A DNA stretch of 64,000 nt, from the NCBI GenBank assembly GCA_024235715.1, contig JACKLW010000015.1:60005-124004 (forward strand). The letters run 5' to 3'. Source of the stretch: Accumulibacter sp. (GTDB lineage Bacteria; Pseudomonadota; Gammaproteobacteria; Burkholderiales; Rhodocyclaceae). The number at the start of each line of letters is the position of its first letter. Position 1 is the first letter of the stretch. The notes beneath the pieces are model-generated. The model made no database searches. It had not been told where the DNA came from and worked only from the letters and a program-made list of their open reading frames with translations. The position numbers and the translations under genes were made by a program. This document shows, one piece after another, positions 7,922-19,673 of this stretch.

Positions 7922-8856
7922 TGGTCTCCTTCGAGGATCGCTTCGATCAGGTAGCGCGGACGGAGGCGAACCTGCTGGTAAACGCGGCCGACGTATTCGC
8001 CGAGCAGGCCGATGCCGAAGAGCGCCAGGCCGATCAGGAAGAACATCAGCGCGAAGAGGGTGAACAGGCCCTCGGCTTCGGGGCCGATCATCAGCCGGCG
8101 AACGATGAGCAGGACGAACAGCGCCGCCGAGCCGAGCGAGACGACGATGCCGAGCATCGAGAACCATTGCAGCGGCACCAGCGAGAAGCCGGTCATCAGG
8201 TCGAAATTGAGGCGGATCAGGCTGTAGAGCGAATACTTTGATTCACCGGCGGCGCGCTCCTCGTGCTCGACGACCACTTCCGCCGGGTTGCAGGCGAAGG
8301 TGTAGGCCAGCGCCGGGATGAAGGTGTTCACTTCCTTGCACGAGTTGACGGCGTTGACGACGCTGCGCGAATAGGCGCGCAGCATGTTGCCCTGGTCGGT
8401 GATGCGGATACGGGTGGTCTTCTCGCGCAGGTAGTTCATCGCCTTCGAAGCGCTGCTGCGGAAAATGTTGTCCTGGCGCCGGCGACGAATGCTGCCGACG
8501 TAGTCGTGGCCTTCGCGCATCTTTTCGATGACCTTGCCGATCTCCTCGGGCGGGTTCTGCAGGTCGGCGTCGAGGGTGACGATGATCTGGCCGCGCGCGT
8601 GCTCGAAACCGGCCATGATCGCCATGTGCTGGCCGGCGTTGGCGGCGAGCAGGATGGCACGGGTGACGTCGGGGCGCTGCTCGTACTGCTCCCGGAGCAG
8701 CGCGGCCGAGCGGTCGCGGCTGCCGTCGTTGATGAAGACGACCTCGTAGGGCGTGCCGAGCCCGTCGAGCGCCGGGTAGAGGCGGGCGAAGAGCGTCGGC
8801 AGGCCGGCTTCCTCGTTATAGACGGGGATGATGACGGAGATTTCGGGGCTGATCAT
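7918..8856 (-). CDS. arnC: ArnC, undecaprenyl-phosphate Ara4FN transferase
   Basis: A 312-residue GT2 membrane glycosyltransferase. It moves 4-deoxy-4-formamido-L-arabinose from UDP to undecaprenyl phosphate. SVIIPVYNEEAGL opens the GT-A fold, TLDADLQNPPEE carries the metal-binding DxD, and QGNMLRAYSR lies in the conserved acceptor region. Two C-terminal transmembrane helices (about residues 233-257 and 265-290) are followed by GEYVGRVYQQVRLRPRY. Length and motifs match ArnC closely. Its stop overlaps the start of the arnA formyltransferase gene by four bases, so the two are probably translated together. Confidence 0.93.
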   Translation of the reverse strand: MISPEISVIIPVYNEEAGLPTLFARLYPALDGLGTPYEVVFINDGSRDRSAALLREQYEQRPDVTRAILLAANAGQHMAIMAGFEHARGQIIVTLDADLQNPPEEIGKVIEKMREGHDYVGSIRRRRQDNIFRSSASKAMNYLREKTTRIRITDQGNMLRAYSRSVVNAVNSCKEVNTFIPALAYTFACNPAEVVVEHEERAAGESKYSLYSLIRLNFDLMTGFSLVPLQWFSMLGIVVSLGSAALFVLLIVRRLMIGPEAEGLFTLFALMFFLIGLALFGIGLLGEYVGRVYQQVRLRPRYLIEAILEGDQ

Positions 8857-8873
8857 GGTTCAGGGCTCGACGA

Positions 8874-10007
8874 CTAGAGGGCGCGGTTCAGGGCGGCGCA
8901 GACGCGGTCCGCGTCGGCATCGCTCATCGCCGGGAAAAGCGGCAGTGTAACGGTTCTCGCGCCGATGTCTTCGGCGTGCGGAAACTGTCCGGCGTGGAAA
9001 CCGAGTCCGCGATAGAGGCTGAACAGGTGCAGCGGCGGGTAGTGGACGCCGACGCCGATGCCCTGTTCCTTCATCGCCGCGATGAAGGCACCGCGGTCGC
9101 TGCCCGCCGGCAGCAGCGGCTGGAACATGTGCCAGTTGCAGTTGACGAAGTCGGCCGGTGGCAGTGTCAGGCCGAGCGCCGGGTCGATGCGCTCGAAGTA
9201 ACGCTGGGCCAGCGCGCGACGCCTGGCGGTGAATTCGCGCAGGTGCCTGAGTTGCCCGAGGCCGACCGCGGCAGCGACGTCGGTCAGGTTGAACTTGCCG
9301 CCGAGGACGTCGACGTCCATGTTGCCGTCGGCGAGGCGTCTGACGCCCTGCAGCCGTAGGCGCTCGCACAGCGCCGGGTCGATGTCGGCTGGCAGCACCA
9401 GCGCGCCGCCTTCGCAGGTGGTCAGGTTCTTGTTGGCGTGGAAGCTGAAAGAGACGAAGTCGCCGCTGCTGCCGATGGGCTGGCCGTTCCACGCCGCGCC
9501 GAAGGACTGTGCCGCGTCTTCGACAACGCGCAGCCGGTGCCGGCCGGCGATCGCGTAGAGGCGGCCGCGGTCGACCGGCAGGCCGGCCAGGTCGACCGGG
9601 ATCAGCGCCCGGGTGCGCGGCGTGATTGCCTCTTCGATGCGTTCGAGGTCGATGTTGCGGCTTGCCGGGTCGATGTCCACCAGCACCGGCGTGGCGCCGA
9701 CTTCGAGGATCACGTTGGCGGTCGCCACCCAGGTCAGCGGTGTCGTGATCACCTCGTCGCCAGGGCCGACCCCGGCCAGGCGCAGCGCCACCTCGAGCGT
9801 TGCCGTGCCGGAGTTGAAAGCGCGCACCGGGCGGCCGCCGCAGATTTCCGAGAGCGCCGCTTCGAAAGCCTGTACCTTCGGACCGCTCGTGATCCAGCCC
9901 GAACGCAGCACCTCGCAGACCGCGGCGATGGTCTCCTCGTCGATCGACGGACGCGTCATCGGCAGCATCGGCAGTGCAGGGGAAGCGGGTGACATGGCAG
10001 TGCTCAC
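8874..10007 (-). CDS. arnB: ArnB, UDP-Ara4O aminotransferase
   Basis: A 377-residue PLP-dependent aminotransferase of the DegT/DnrJ/EryC1 family. It converts UDP-4-keto-arabinose to UDP-Ara4N using glutamate. The PLP lysine is K193 in FHANKNLTTCEGG, NSGTATLEVAL binds the cofactor phosphate, and VVEDAAQSFGA carries the conserved Asp. The annotated start is a GTG overlapping the stop of the flippase gene (GTGA). An ATG four codons further in (MSPASPAL) is an equally possible start. It sits 17 bases upstream of arnC. Confidence 0.92.
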   Translation of the reverse strand: MSTAMSPASPALPMLPMTRPSIDEETIAAVCEVLRSGWITSGPKVQAFEAALSEICGGRPVRAFNSGTATLEVALRLAGVGPGDEVITTPLTWVATANVILEVGATPVLVDIDPASRNIDLERIEEAITPRTRALIPVDLAGLPVDRGRLYAIAGRHRLRVVEDAAQSFGAAWNGQPIGSSGDFVSFSFHANKNLTTCEGGALVLPADIDPALCERLRLQGVRRLADGNMDVDVLGGKFNLTDVAAAVGLGQLRHLREFTARRRALAQRYFERIDPALGLTLPPADFVNCNWHMFQPLLPAGSDRGAFIAAMKEQGIGVGVHYPPLHLFSLYRGLGFHAGQFPHAEDIGARTVTLPLFPAMSDADADRVCAALNRAL

Positions 10008-10375
10008 GAATTGGCGACCAGAATCACGCCGATGATGATGAAGCCGATTCCCAGCGCCTTCTGCATCACCAGGATCTCGCCGAACCAGAAGTGGGCGATC
10101 AGCGCGTTGATCACGTAGCCGATCGAGAGCATCGGATAGGCGATGCTCACCGGTACGCGCGACAGGGCCATGATCCAGACCACCACGCTGACCACGTAGC
10201 AGGCCAGGCCGGCGATGATCGTCGGTTGGCCAGCCACCTTGAGGCCGATCGGGACGATGTTGGCCAGCGCGAAATCGAAATGGCCAATGGCGTTGGTGCC
10301 GGCCTTGAGAAAGAGCTGGGCGGCGGCGTTGAGCAGCACGCCGGTAAGCACCAGGGCAAACGCGACCAGGGTCAT
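10004..10375 (-). CDS. SMR-type membrane protein, ArnE/ArnF-like flippase
   Basis: A 123-residue protein with four transmembrane helices and the small-multidrug-resistance fold. The first helix has LLNAAAQLFLKAGT and the third VWIMALSRVPVSIAYPMLSIGYV, both typical of EmrE/ArnE/ArnF relatives. In enterobacteria two such genes (arnE and arnF) form a heterodimer proposed to flip undecaprenyl-phosphate-Ara4N to the periplasm. Only one is present here, between arnT and arnB, so it may act as a homodimer. The start is one base after the arnT stop, and its own stop overlaps arnB. Confidence 0.85.
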   Translation of the reverse strand: MTLVAFALVLTGVLLNAAAQLFLKAGTNAIGHFDFALANIVPIGLKVAGQPTIIAGLACYVVSVVVWIMALSRVPVSIAYPMLSIGYVINALIAHFWFGEILVMQKALGIGFIIIGVILVANS

Positions 10376-10376
10376 C

Positions 10377-12176
10377 TCAGTTCGGCGCTCCGTTGCGGAC
10401 AGGGGTCGGGGTAGCGTCGCGCGGCTTTGGCGACGCTTCGCCGGGGACGACGGGACGGTCGCTGGGTTCAGTGGCGGTGCGGCCGACGGACGGCGCGGCA
10501 GTGAGTTGCGGCGGTTTTTCGACGATCACGTAGCGCCGGTTGCGGGCGATTTCGCTCATCGGCAGGCCGGCAGCGCTGAGCCAGTCGAAGATGTCGATGG
10601 TCATTACCGCGTAGGCCTCGCCGTGCTCGTGCCAGCGCAGCGTGAACTCGTCGATGGTCGGAATCCACTTCTCCGGCTCCTGCTCGATGCCGAACGACAG
10701 CTCGTTCCGCGTCTGGACCATGGTCAGCGTGCGCTTGAGGTAGAACGGCAGGGTCTGCTCGTAATATTCCACGCTGTAGAACGGCAGGCCAGGCTTGATG
10801 CGCGGCAGCGCCTGCGCCGCCAGAGCTCTGGTTGAAGTGAAGTCCGACAGCTGGTCGTGACCGAGCAGGCCGGCACTGGTGCTCAGCAGACCGCCGACGG
10901 CGAGCACCGCCACGACCGCGCCATTGCGGCGCTTCCAGGCGAGAAGCATCGCCAACAGGATGCTGGCCAGCGACACCGCGGCGGCGCCGCTCAGCCAGTC
11001 GAGCAGCCGATGCAGCATTTCCGGCGAGTACGATTCGCCGGCGAGGTCCAGCACCCGCGGCGCCATCACCAGCGCGGTCACCGCCAGCACGGCGAGCGGC
11101 GCAATGTGCAGCAGCCAGGCAGGTCGCGACAGGCCGGCAATGTGGCGTCCGCCGAGCAGCGCCAGCGCCGGGAAGATCGGCAGGATGTAGGGCGCCATCT
11201 TCGAACTCGAGACACTGAAGAAAGCGAAGGTGGCGACGATCCAGACCAGCAGGAAGCGGTCGGGACTGAAGCGCCCGGCGGTTCCCTGGTGCCAGGACTT
11301 GAGCAGCGCGTGTATCAGCAGCAGCGTCCACGGCAGCGCGCCGAGCGCGTAGACGGCGAAGAAATACCAGCCCGGCTCGTCGCGGCGGTGCACCGTGGAT
11401 AGAAAGCGCTCGAAGTGCTCGTGAATGAAGAAGAAGCGGGGAAATTCGGGGTTGGCCAGCGAAACGGCGATGAACCAGGGCGCCGCGATCAGCAGGAACA
11501 GTGCCAGCCCGCTCAGCGGCGCCAGCCGCCTCCATGGCGACAGGTCACGGTTGAGCAGGGTATAGCCGACCAGTGCGGCGCCGATCAGGACCAGCGCGAC
11601 CAGTCCTTTGGAGAGCACGGCCAGCGCCGCGGCGCCCCAGGCCAGCAGCATCCAGCGCCGGCTGACGCTGCGCTCGTCCTGTTGCGCGAAAAGAAAAGCG
11701 GTCCACGCGACCTGCAGGAAAAACGACAGCCCCATGTCGAGGGTGATCAGGTGGCCGAGAACGACGAACAGCAGCGAGCTGCCGAGGATCGCCGCCGCGA
11801 GGTGGCCCGCGGCGGGTCCCCACAGGCGTCGTCCGGTCCACCAGGCGAGCAGGACGCTCAGAAAGCCGGTCAGCGCCGGCCACAGCCGCGCGGTCCATTC
11901 GCTCTCGCCGAAGGCGGTGTAGCCGGCTGCCGTCGCCCAGTACTGCAGGGCGGGCTTCTCGAAGTACTTGAAATCATTGACGCGGGGTGTCACCCAGTCG
12001 CCGCTGGCGACCATTTCGCGCGGGATCTCGGCATAGCGGCCCTCGTCCGGGCGCACCAGCGCGCGCTGGTCGAGCGTGCCGAACCAGACCGCCGCAAGGG
12101 CGATCCAGAGGACCCAGATCAGGCGCTTGCTCACCAGCGGTTCAGGATGATGTAAGGCGCGCCAAGCCGTCGCCAC
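10377..12176 (-). CDS. arnT: ArnT, lipid A aminoarabinosyl transferase
   Basis: About 599 residues, a GT83 (PMT-like) integral membrane transferase that attaches L-Ara4N from undecaprenyl phosphate to lipid A phosphates at the periplasmic face. This lowers negative charge and gives resistance to polymyxin-type peptides. The first periplasmic loop holds RPDEGRYAEIPREM and YFEKPALQYW, which are conserved in ArnT; many hydrophobic helices follow and a soluble C-terminal domain ends the protein. First gene of the operon. The ATG at 12176 has no clear ribosome site; a GTG at 12134 (VSKRLIWVLW) sits right before the first membrane helix and may be the real start. Confidence 0.9.
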   Translation of the reverse strand: MATAWRALHHPEPLVSKRLIWVLWIALAAVWFGTLDQRALVRPDEGRYAEIPREMVASGDWVTPRVNDFKYFEKPALQYWATAAGYTAFGESEWTARLWPALTGFLSVLLAWWTGRRLWGPAAGHLAAAILGSSLLFVVLGHLITLDMGLSFFLQVAWTAFLFAQQDERSVSRRWMLLAWGAAALAVLSKGLVALVLIGAALVGYTLLNRDLSPWRRLAPLSGLALFLLIAAPWFIAVSLANPEFPRFFFIHEHFERFLSTVHRRDEPGWYFFAVYALGALPWTLLLIHALLKSWHQGTAGRFSPDRFLLVWIVATFAFFSVSSSKMAPYILPIFPALALLGGRHIAGLSRPAWLLHIAPLAVLAVTALVMAPRVLDLAGESYSPEMLHRLLDWLSGAAAVSLASILLAMLLAWKRRNGAVVAVLAVGGLLSTSAGLLGHDQLSDFTSTRALAAQALPRIKPGLPFYSVEYYEQTLPFYLKRTLTMVQTRNELSFGIEQEPEKWIPTIDEFTLRWHEHGEAYAVMTIDIFDWLSAAGLPMSEIARNRRYVIVEKPPQLTAAPSVGRTATEPSDRPVVPGEASPKPRDATPTPVRNGAPN

Positions 12177-12786
12177 GAACGGCCGGAGGGCAGCGACCGC
12201 AGTCGTTGTCGGGGCGAAGTCTCATTTCGGTGGGCCGGTGGCCTGCGGGAGGAACGGGGATAAGGGCGACGTGCGGTGCCATCGGGCGGGATTATACACG
12301 CTCGCCGCTGGCAGCCTGGCGACGGTCGCAGCCATCAGCCGTGCTTGATGCAGGTTGTCGGCGACAAACTCCGCGCCCATTTGCCGTACTGGGCCTGAAT
12401 TTGCTTGATGGATGGCTTGTCGGTGCACGTCCTCCGGCCCGGAATTCGAAGAGTTTCCATGTAGAAACAAGGATAAACGTTCGTGAGTTTTACTTGATGG
12501 GTAGTTGATGACAAGGGATCAAGCGGCCTGACCGTCGCGCGGTGCTCTTCGCGGTGGATGGCAGCGCAGAGTGGCTGTGCCCCCCCTCTGGCGAAAGGGC
12601 TCGTGGTTCCTGTTCTGCAACAGGGATTACCAGGAATCTGGCCGCGCGACTGCACTTCGCAACATCGCACCGACCGTGATTTGGAAATGGATTTGCGCGC
12701 GTATCTCCCAAGGACGGAGAATGGTGCAGTTGTCGATAATCCCTTCCAGCCACGATTCGCCATCTCCGATCAGTCGAGGCCTTTCA
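12177..12786. other. gene-free region between arnT and the cas relic
   Basis: About 610 bases that contain the possible arn promoter near 12291 and, towards the right, the ribosome site for the cas3 remnant. The part from about 12340 to 12500 is less GC-rich than its surroundings. Short open frames on both strands match nothing I recognise. It may be what is left of the upstream flank of the CRISPR-Cas locus. Confidence 0.45.
12285..12320 (-). promoter_or_regulatory. possible arn operon promoter (-10 TATAAT)
   Basis: On the minus strand a perfect TATAAT (12296-12291) lies about 115-160 bases before the candidate arnT starts. No good -35 hexamer is found at 16-18 bases, which would fit a promoter that needs an activator. 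I saw no clear PmrA-box repeat. Confidence 0.35.
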
Positions 12787-13350
12787 ATGACCGCTGCCGC
12801 CCATGTTCGCCAACTCGCCGACGGCGAGTTCGTGGTCCATTCGCTGGAGGATCACCTGTTGTCAGTCGGCGAGCTTGCCGCGAAATTTGCTGCGGTGATC
12901 AATGCAGGCGCATGGGGTGAACTGGCCGGTACCTGGCACGATCTCGGCAAGTACCAGTCGACGTTCCAAAGGCACATCGCGTCCGCCAGTGGTCTGGATA
13001 GGCACGTGGAGGCACCCGGCAGGGTGAAGCACGCGATTGCCGGGGCGATTCACGCCGCCGAAGCGCTTGGAGCATATGGTCAATTGCTGGCCTACCTGAT
13101 TGCCGGCCACCATGCCGGCTTACCTGACTGGCTTCCCGGTGAAGCCGGCGGTGCGGCGCTGTCCCAGGAACTGCGAGATGAACGGTCGACGCTCGCACAA
13201 GCGATGGCCGCTGGCCCGCCTCCGGCTATCATCTCGCCACGAATCACGCTGACCAGGCCGGCCATTCGCCGTAGCGAAGATCTTCGTGTCTGGCTGCGGA
13301 TGCTCTTTTCCTGCCTGGTCGACGCCGATTTCCTCGCCAGCTGTATCGCG
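12787..13350 (+). pseudogene. cas3: cas3 fragment: HD nuclease domain only (type I-C)
   Basis: The N-terminal HD domain of a type I Cas3, cut off before the helicase. Metal-site residues are present in order: H23 in SLEDHLLS, H51-D52 in GTWHDLGKYQ, H82 in RVKHAIAGAIH, H108-H109 in AGHHAGLPDW and Asp in LVDADFLASC. The ATG at 12787 has a GAGG ribosome site eight bases upstream. At about 13345-13381 the frame runs straight into Cas1 sequence. The Cas3 helicase, cas5, cas8c, cas7, cas4 and the start of cas1 are all missing, as expected if one deletion removed the operon's centre. The exact junction is uncertain by about 40 bases. Confidence 0.82.
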
Positions 13351-14519
<1,169 letters not shown>

Positions 14520-14655
14520 GCCATGCTTCGCTTGGCATAAGGCCTCCGTTCGATCCAGCCGACGAGCCCAACGGACTGGCGCGGAATGACAAGGGCGTGT
14601 TTTGGAGAAGCGCTATACTAAAAGGCACTTATTGAACGTCAAAGGAGAAGATTCG

Positions 14656-15024
14656 ATGAAGCATCGCATGTTGATCGTCATCGCGGTATGCAGCAGCCTC
14701 TCAATGGCACCCGCCGTAGCCGGTGATAGCGCCGGCAAGACCGCACTCGGCAGTGCGCTTGGTGGTGGCGCCGGAGCCGCCATTGGCAAGCAGATCGGCG
14801 GGAACACGGGCGCTATCGTAGGTGGCGCGGTGGGTGGAGGCGCCGGGGCAGCCGTCACTACCAAGAAGAAGGGCAAGACCGGAGCCGTCGTCGGTGGTGC
14901 GGCTGGTGGTGCGGCCGGCGCTGCTGCAGGTAACGCGATGGGCGGAGGAACCGCTGGTCAAGCGGCTGGTGCCGCGCTGGGTGCCGGCGCGGGAGGCGCT
15001 TTGGGGCGACAGCTCGGCAAATAG
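14656..15024 (+). CDS. secreted glycine-zipper protein
   Basis: A 122-residue exported protein with a signal peptide ending near PAVAGDSAG. The rest consists of glycine-zipper repeats such as GSALGGGAGAAIGKQIGG and GAIVGGAVGGGAGAAV, then a KKKGK break and a second zipper block. Such proteins are small envelope proteins whose GxxxG helices pack in or against membranes; no enzyme function is expected. The ATG at 14656 has an AAAGGAG ribosome site. A TATACT hexamer near 14614 could be a -10 element. Confidence 0.75.
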   Translation: MKHRMLIVIAVCSSLSMAPAVAGDSAGKTALGSALGGGAGAAIGKQIGGNTGAIVGGAVGGGAGAAVTTKKKGKTGAVVGGAAGGAAGAAAGNAMGGGTAGQAAGAALGAGAGGALGRQLGK

Positions 15025-15682
15025 CGGCCATACGGCGCTCGCCAGAGCCGGGATGACGGTCAAGCGCCGCTGGGGTCGGCTCCTTCCTTTTGCCTTCGAC
15101 ATGCTCCACGGCGAAGGGGGCGATGATCCGGTCGGCGGGTCCGCCGTGCAGCCCCGCGCTGAAGCTGCTTGCCAGCTGCGCAATTTTCGACGAGATTGGC
15201 TCGCAGCTCAGTTCCGGCGGCAGGCGCGCGTCGGCCAGCCATTGCTTCAAAGGATTGGCGAAAAGCAGTTTTGATCCTCGGCCCCGTGCCACTGACCGAG
15301 ACGTCGACCATCCCGTCGTTCGTGGGCGTGCCCGCCAGGGCGATCTGCCGCCCTCTTACCGCCAGCGTCCCGGTCGGATGACCGTCGGCAGCAGTCAGGC
15401 TGCGCGTGGTGATCACCCGGGTGCGCTTTTCCTGTCCCGGCATGGCCAGCGAGACCTCGGTCTCGGTGTCGTGTGCTTCGAGAATTGCCGAGGCAGAGGA
15501 CGCCAACGGCACGCCTCTGGCGAGCGTCGTCGGCTACTGGTTCGCCTGGTACGCTTTCCATCCGGAAACACTGGTCTACAAAGCGGCAACGCGGAAAGAG
15601 GCAACGGCCGAACGCTGAAGAAGCCTTGCCATCATTGATCCGATCGCGGCGCCCGAGAGACGCTCAAGCGAAGGAAATGGGA
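15025..15682. other. degenerate region with remnants, no intact gene
   Basis: About 660 bases between the glycine-zipper gene and the GH15 gene. A minus-strand frame (15060-15512) stays open for 150 codons and has a plausible beta-rich stretch, but I cannot match it to a family and it has no good start signal. On the plus strand a DUF3179-like end piece is visible near 15500-15618 (separate entry). The rest looks like decayed sequence. Confidence 0.4.
15490..15618 (+). pseudogene. DUF3179-like C-terminal remnant
   Basis: A short plus-strand frame ends with VVGYWFAWYAFHPETLVYK, very like the C-terminal end of DUF3179 proteins. The upstream sequence in the same frame shows none of the expected N-terminal domain. 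I read this as the last ~40 residues of a deleted gene. The match is short, so confidence is limited. Confidence 0.4.
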
Positions 15683-17602
<1,920 letters not shown>

Positions 17603-17779
17603 GAATCGGCGGAACGGTCAGGCCGCCTCGCCAGCCATGGTGATCGCCAGATCGTGGCGTAGCAAGAACCAGCGCGGTCGACTAGCAGCGCAGCCGCCAG
17701 CGTGAACCACGCGCGCGCGAAACGCCTGGCCGACAAGGCTCGTCAGCTGACAACTCGGCCGATGGTCGTGTCCGCCGCA

Positions 17780-17974
17780 CTACGCGGCGGTATCGATTCG
17801 ATTGCCCAGATGCGGCGGATTGCTGGGGATCACATCGGCAGCCGCCTCGACAAGCTGCGCGGCGTGTTGCGCCTGAATGTCGAGGGTCTTTTTCAGAACT
17901 GTCGTCTGCACGGCGGCTGTCGTTCTGGTCTGACTCATTTCCGTCGCCACAGCGGCAATGTTTGCTGTTTCCAT
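17780..17974 (-). CDS. YjfB-family putative motility protein
   Basis: A 64-residue protein: METANIAAVATEMSQTRTTA, then VLKKTLDIQAQHAAQL and a C-terminal NPPHLGNRIDTAA. This is the complete pattern of the small YjfB-like putative motility family. The ATG has a strong GGAGG site. A FliA-type promoter lies 40-65 bases upstream (18013-18039), which supports a link with flagella or chemotaxis. No other flagellar gene is in the window. Molecular role unknown. Confidence 0.8.
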   Translation of the reverse strand: METANIAAVATEMSQTRTTAAVQTTVLKKTLDIQAQHAAQLVEAAADVIPSNPPHLGNRIDTAA

Positions 17975-18012
17975 TTTTTCTGCCTCCAGTGATTTCTCGT
18001 GCTGAACCTCTA

Positions 18013-18039
18013 AATACGGCATATGGGGCAAATTCTTGA
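18013..18039 (-). promoter_or_regulatory. FliA (sigma-28)-like promoter of the YjfB-type gene
   Basis: On the minus strand TCAAGAAT, an 11-base spacer and GCCGTATT match the sigma-28 layout (TAAAGTTT-N11-GCCGATAA). Spacing is exact and the GCCG half of the -10 is intact. Transcription would start near 18005, about 30 bases before the ATG. Confidence 0.55.
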
Positions 18040-18182
18040 GGGCTGAGCCTCTCGGCGGCCAGCTTCGGGGCGACGCGCGGCGAGCCGGCAGGCGTCCATA
18101 TGGCAGAATGCGGCAATCAGGGAAAACGAACGCCGCCTTATGTGCCAGGCAGATCAATGATAACCTGGACCACAGCAATGCC

Positions 18183-19358
18183 ATGAAAGCACGAGAACAC
18201 CAATTCCCACCATGCTGTTGTCGCCGCGCGTGGCTGCTCGTCGCCGCTGCTTTCCTCCTGGCGCCGGGCGTTGCGCAGGCAAGAAAGGCGCTGACGGTTC
18301 CCACGGTGCAGCCGAGCAGCGGCCCGTGGAGTAGCGGCGATGGTTTTTCCTTCGCTCTCGGCGACAGGAAGGAAGCACAGACCCGCCGCTCGGTCAGCGG
18401 CATCGCCTGCAACTTGAACGCGGCACAACAGCGCGTCTGCCTGCTGGTCTTCGACGAAGGCGTCGAGGCGCGCTATGCGACCTTGCGCAACAATGCTCTC
18501 GCGGTGGGGCCGGAACGGGTCGTGTTGCGCAGCGGTGGGGGCGAGCTTGACGCCGAGGGAGCGGCCACCGACGGTGCGTATTTCTACGTCACCGGCTCGC
18601 ACTCGGCCAAACGCGCTGATTGCCGGAGCAATCCGCACAGTCGTCACGTCATCCGCTTCCGGGTCGATCCGGCGACCGGTCGCGGACTGCGCTCGCCGCC
18701 CGGTGACCCGAGCGGCGCGTTGGTGGACCATGGGGACAGCGAGCGCCTGTGGTCGATCATGCACGCGCTGCCCGAACTGAAGGCGCATGTCGGTGAAGGC
18801 AAGTGCCTGGGCTCGGCGGCGCCCGCCAGGGCACCCGCGTTGGCGGGGAGGCACGGGGTCAACATCGAGGGTCTGGCGGTCAGGAACGGGCGTCTGTACT
18901 TCGGCTTCCGTGGCCCGGCCAGGAACGGCCAGGCGCTCGTGCTTGCGGTCGACGCCGAGGCATTGTTCAGGGGCGGTGACAGCAGCGCCAGCATTGCGAG
19001 AATCAAGGTCGGGGCGGGGCGTGGCATCCGCGACATGGTGGCCGTACAAGACGGCTTCCTGCTGCTCACTGGACCGGATGACGACCCGCCCGGGCAGGCA
19101 CGCGTGAGGTGGGCGATCGTCTGGTGGGACGGAAAGCGCAGTACGACTGTAGCGGTGCCGAAATTCCTGGCCACCCTGGACCTCGGCAAGGTGGAACTGC
19201 GCGAACTGAAAGCGGGCAAGGCAAATGCCTGTGACGACAAGGAAGTCAAGCCGGAGGCCATGACCGTGCTCGAGGAGACAGCGCTGGCCTACAAGCTGCT
19301 TCTCCTGTCCGACGGCATGTGCGACGGCGGCGCGCTGACATTCACCGTGGCGCGTTGA
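18183..19358 (+). CDS. secreted DUF3616 protein
   Basis: A 391-residue exported protein with a signal peptide ending at GVAQARK. The mature part reads as a beta-propeller-like DUF3616 domain: SVSGIACNLNAAQQRVCLLVFDEG, then ELDAEGAATDGAYFYVTGSH, NIEGLAVRNGRLYFGFRGP and IRDMVAVQDGFLLLTGPDD. These short Asp/Gly-rich blades resemble domains that bind ligands or carry out phytase-like chemistry. No catalytic residue can be assigned. The ATG at 18183 directly begins the signal peptide; the ribosome site is weak. It diverges from the YjfB-type gene. Confidence 0.7.
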   Translation: MKAREHQFPPCCCRRAWLLVAAAFLLAPGVAQARKALTVPTVQPSSGPWSSGDGFSFALGDRKEAQTRRSVSGIACNLNAAQQRVCLLVFDEGVEARYATLRNNALAVGPERVVLRSGGGELDAEGAATDGAYFYVTGSHSAKRADCRSNPHSRHVIRFRVDPATGRGLRSPPGDPSGALVDHGDSERLWSIMHALPELKAHVGEGKCLGSAAPARAPALAGRHGVNIEGLAVRNGRLYFGFRGPARNGQALVLAVDAEALFRGGDSSASIARIKVGAGRGIRDMVAVQDGFLLLTGPDDDPPGQARVRWAIVWWDGKRSTTVAVPKFLATLDLGKVELRELKAGKANACDDKEVKPEAMTVLEETALAYKLLLLSDGMCDGGALTFTVAR

Positions 19359-19673
19359 ACAGGCAACCCCGCAACAGGGTTACGCCGATGCTGGCTGTGC
19401 TGTGCCGGGCAGGAGAACCACGCTGGTCACGCGCTCGACCGCACCGCCGGTGCCCCACATGGCGATCGCCGGTGGCAGTAGCGCCGTGATGACGAAGGCC
19501 TGCATCGCGACTTGCTGCGATCCCTGCGCGCTCGTCGCCACCGCACACACGCTGAGCAGCGTGCCGACATCAACAGACTCTGCGGCAGCCGCTCGCTGCG
19601 ACCGGCTTGCTGCTCTGTGCCAAAAAAAAGCCCGCCACAACGTGGCGGGCTTCTTGATTGAGTGCGGCAGTAT
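19359..19673. other. convergent intergenic region, no gene accepted
   Basis: A 315-base gap between convergent genes. It holds the intrinsic terminator of the PEP-CTERM gene at 19622-19650. Overlapping frames of about 90 codons exist on both strands but match no family I recognise and lack start signals. Confidence 0.5.
19622..19650 (-). terminator. intrinsic terminator of the PEP-CTERM gene
   Basis: A perfect 9-bp stem GCCCGCCAC/GTGGCGGGC with a three-base loop is followed, on the minus strand, by eight T residues. It lies 24 bases past the stop of the PEP-CTERM gene and is a textbook rho-independent terminator. Confidence 0.9.

Noticed and set aside
12787-13350. HD domain as a stand-alone HD phosphohydrolase
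   Set aside because: Motif order and spacing are those of Cas3 HD, and it is followed by Cas1, Cas2 and repeats in the right order.
15060-15512. Minus-strand 150-codon frame
   Set aside because: No family match and no ribosome site; kept only as a note within the degenerate region.
19380-19640. Overlapping ~90-codon frames on both strands between the DUF3616 and PEP-CTERM genes
   Set aside because: No start signals and no recognisable family; the area is explained by a terminator and convergent ends.
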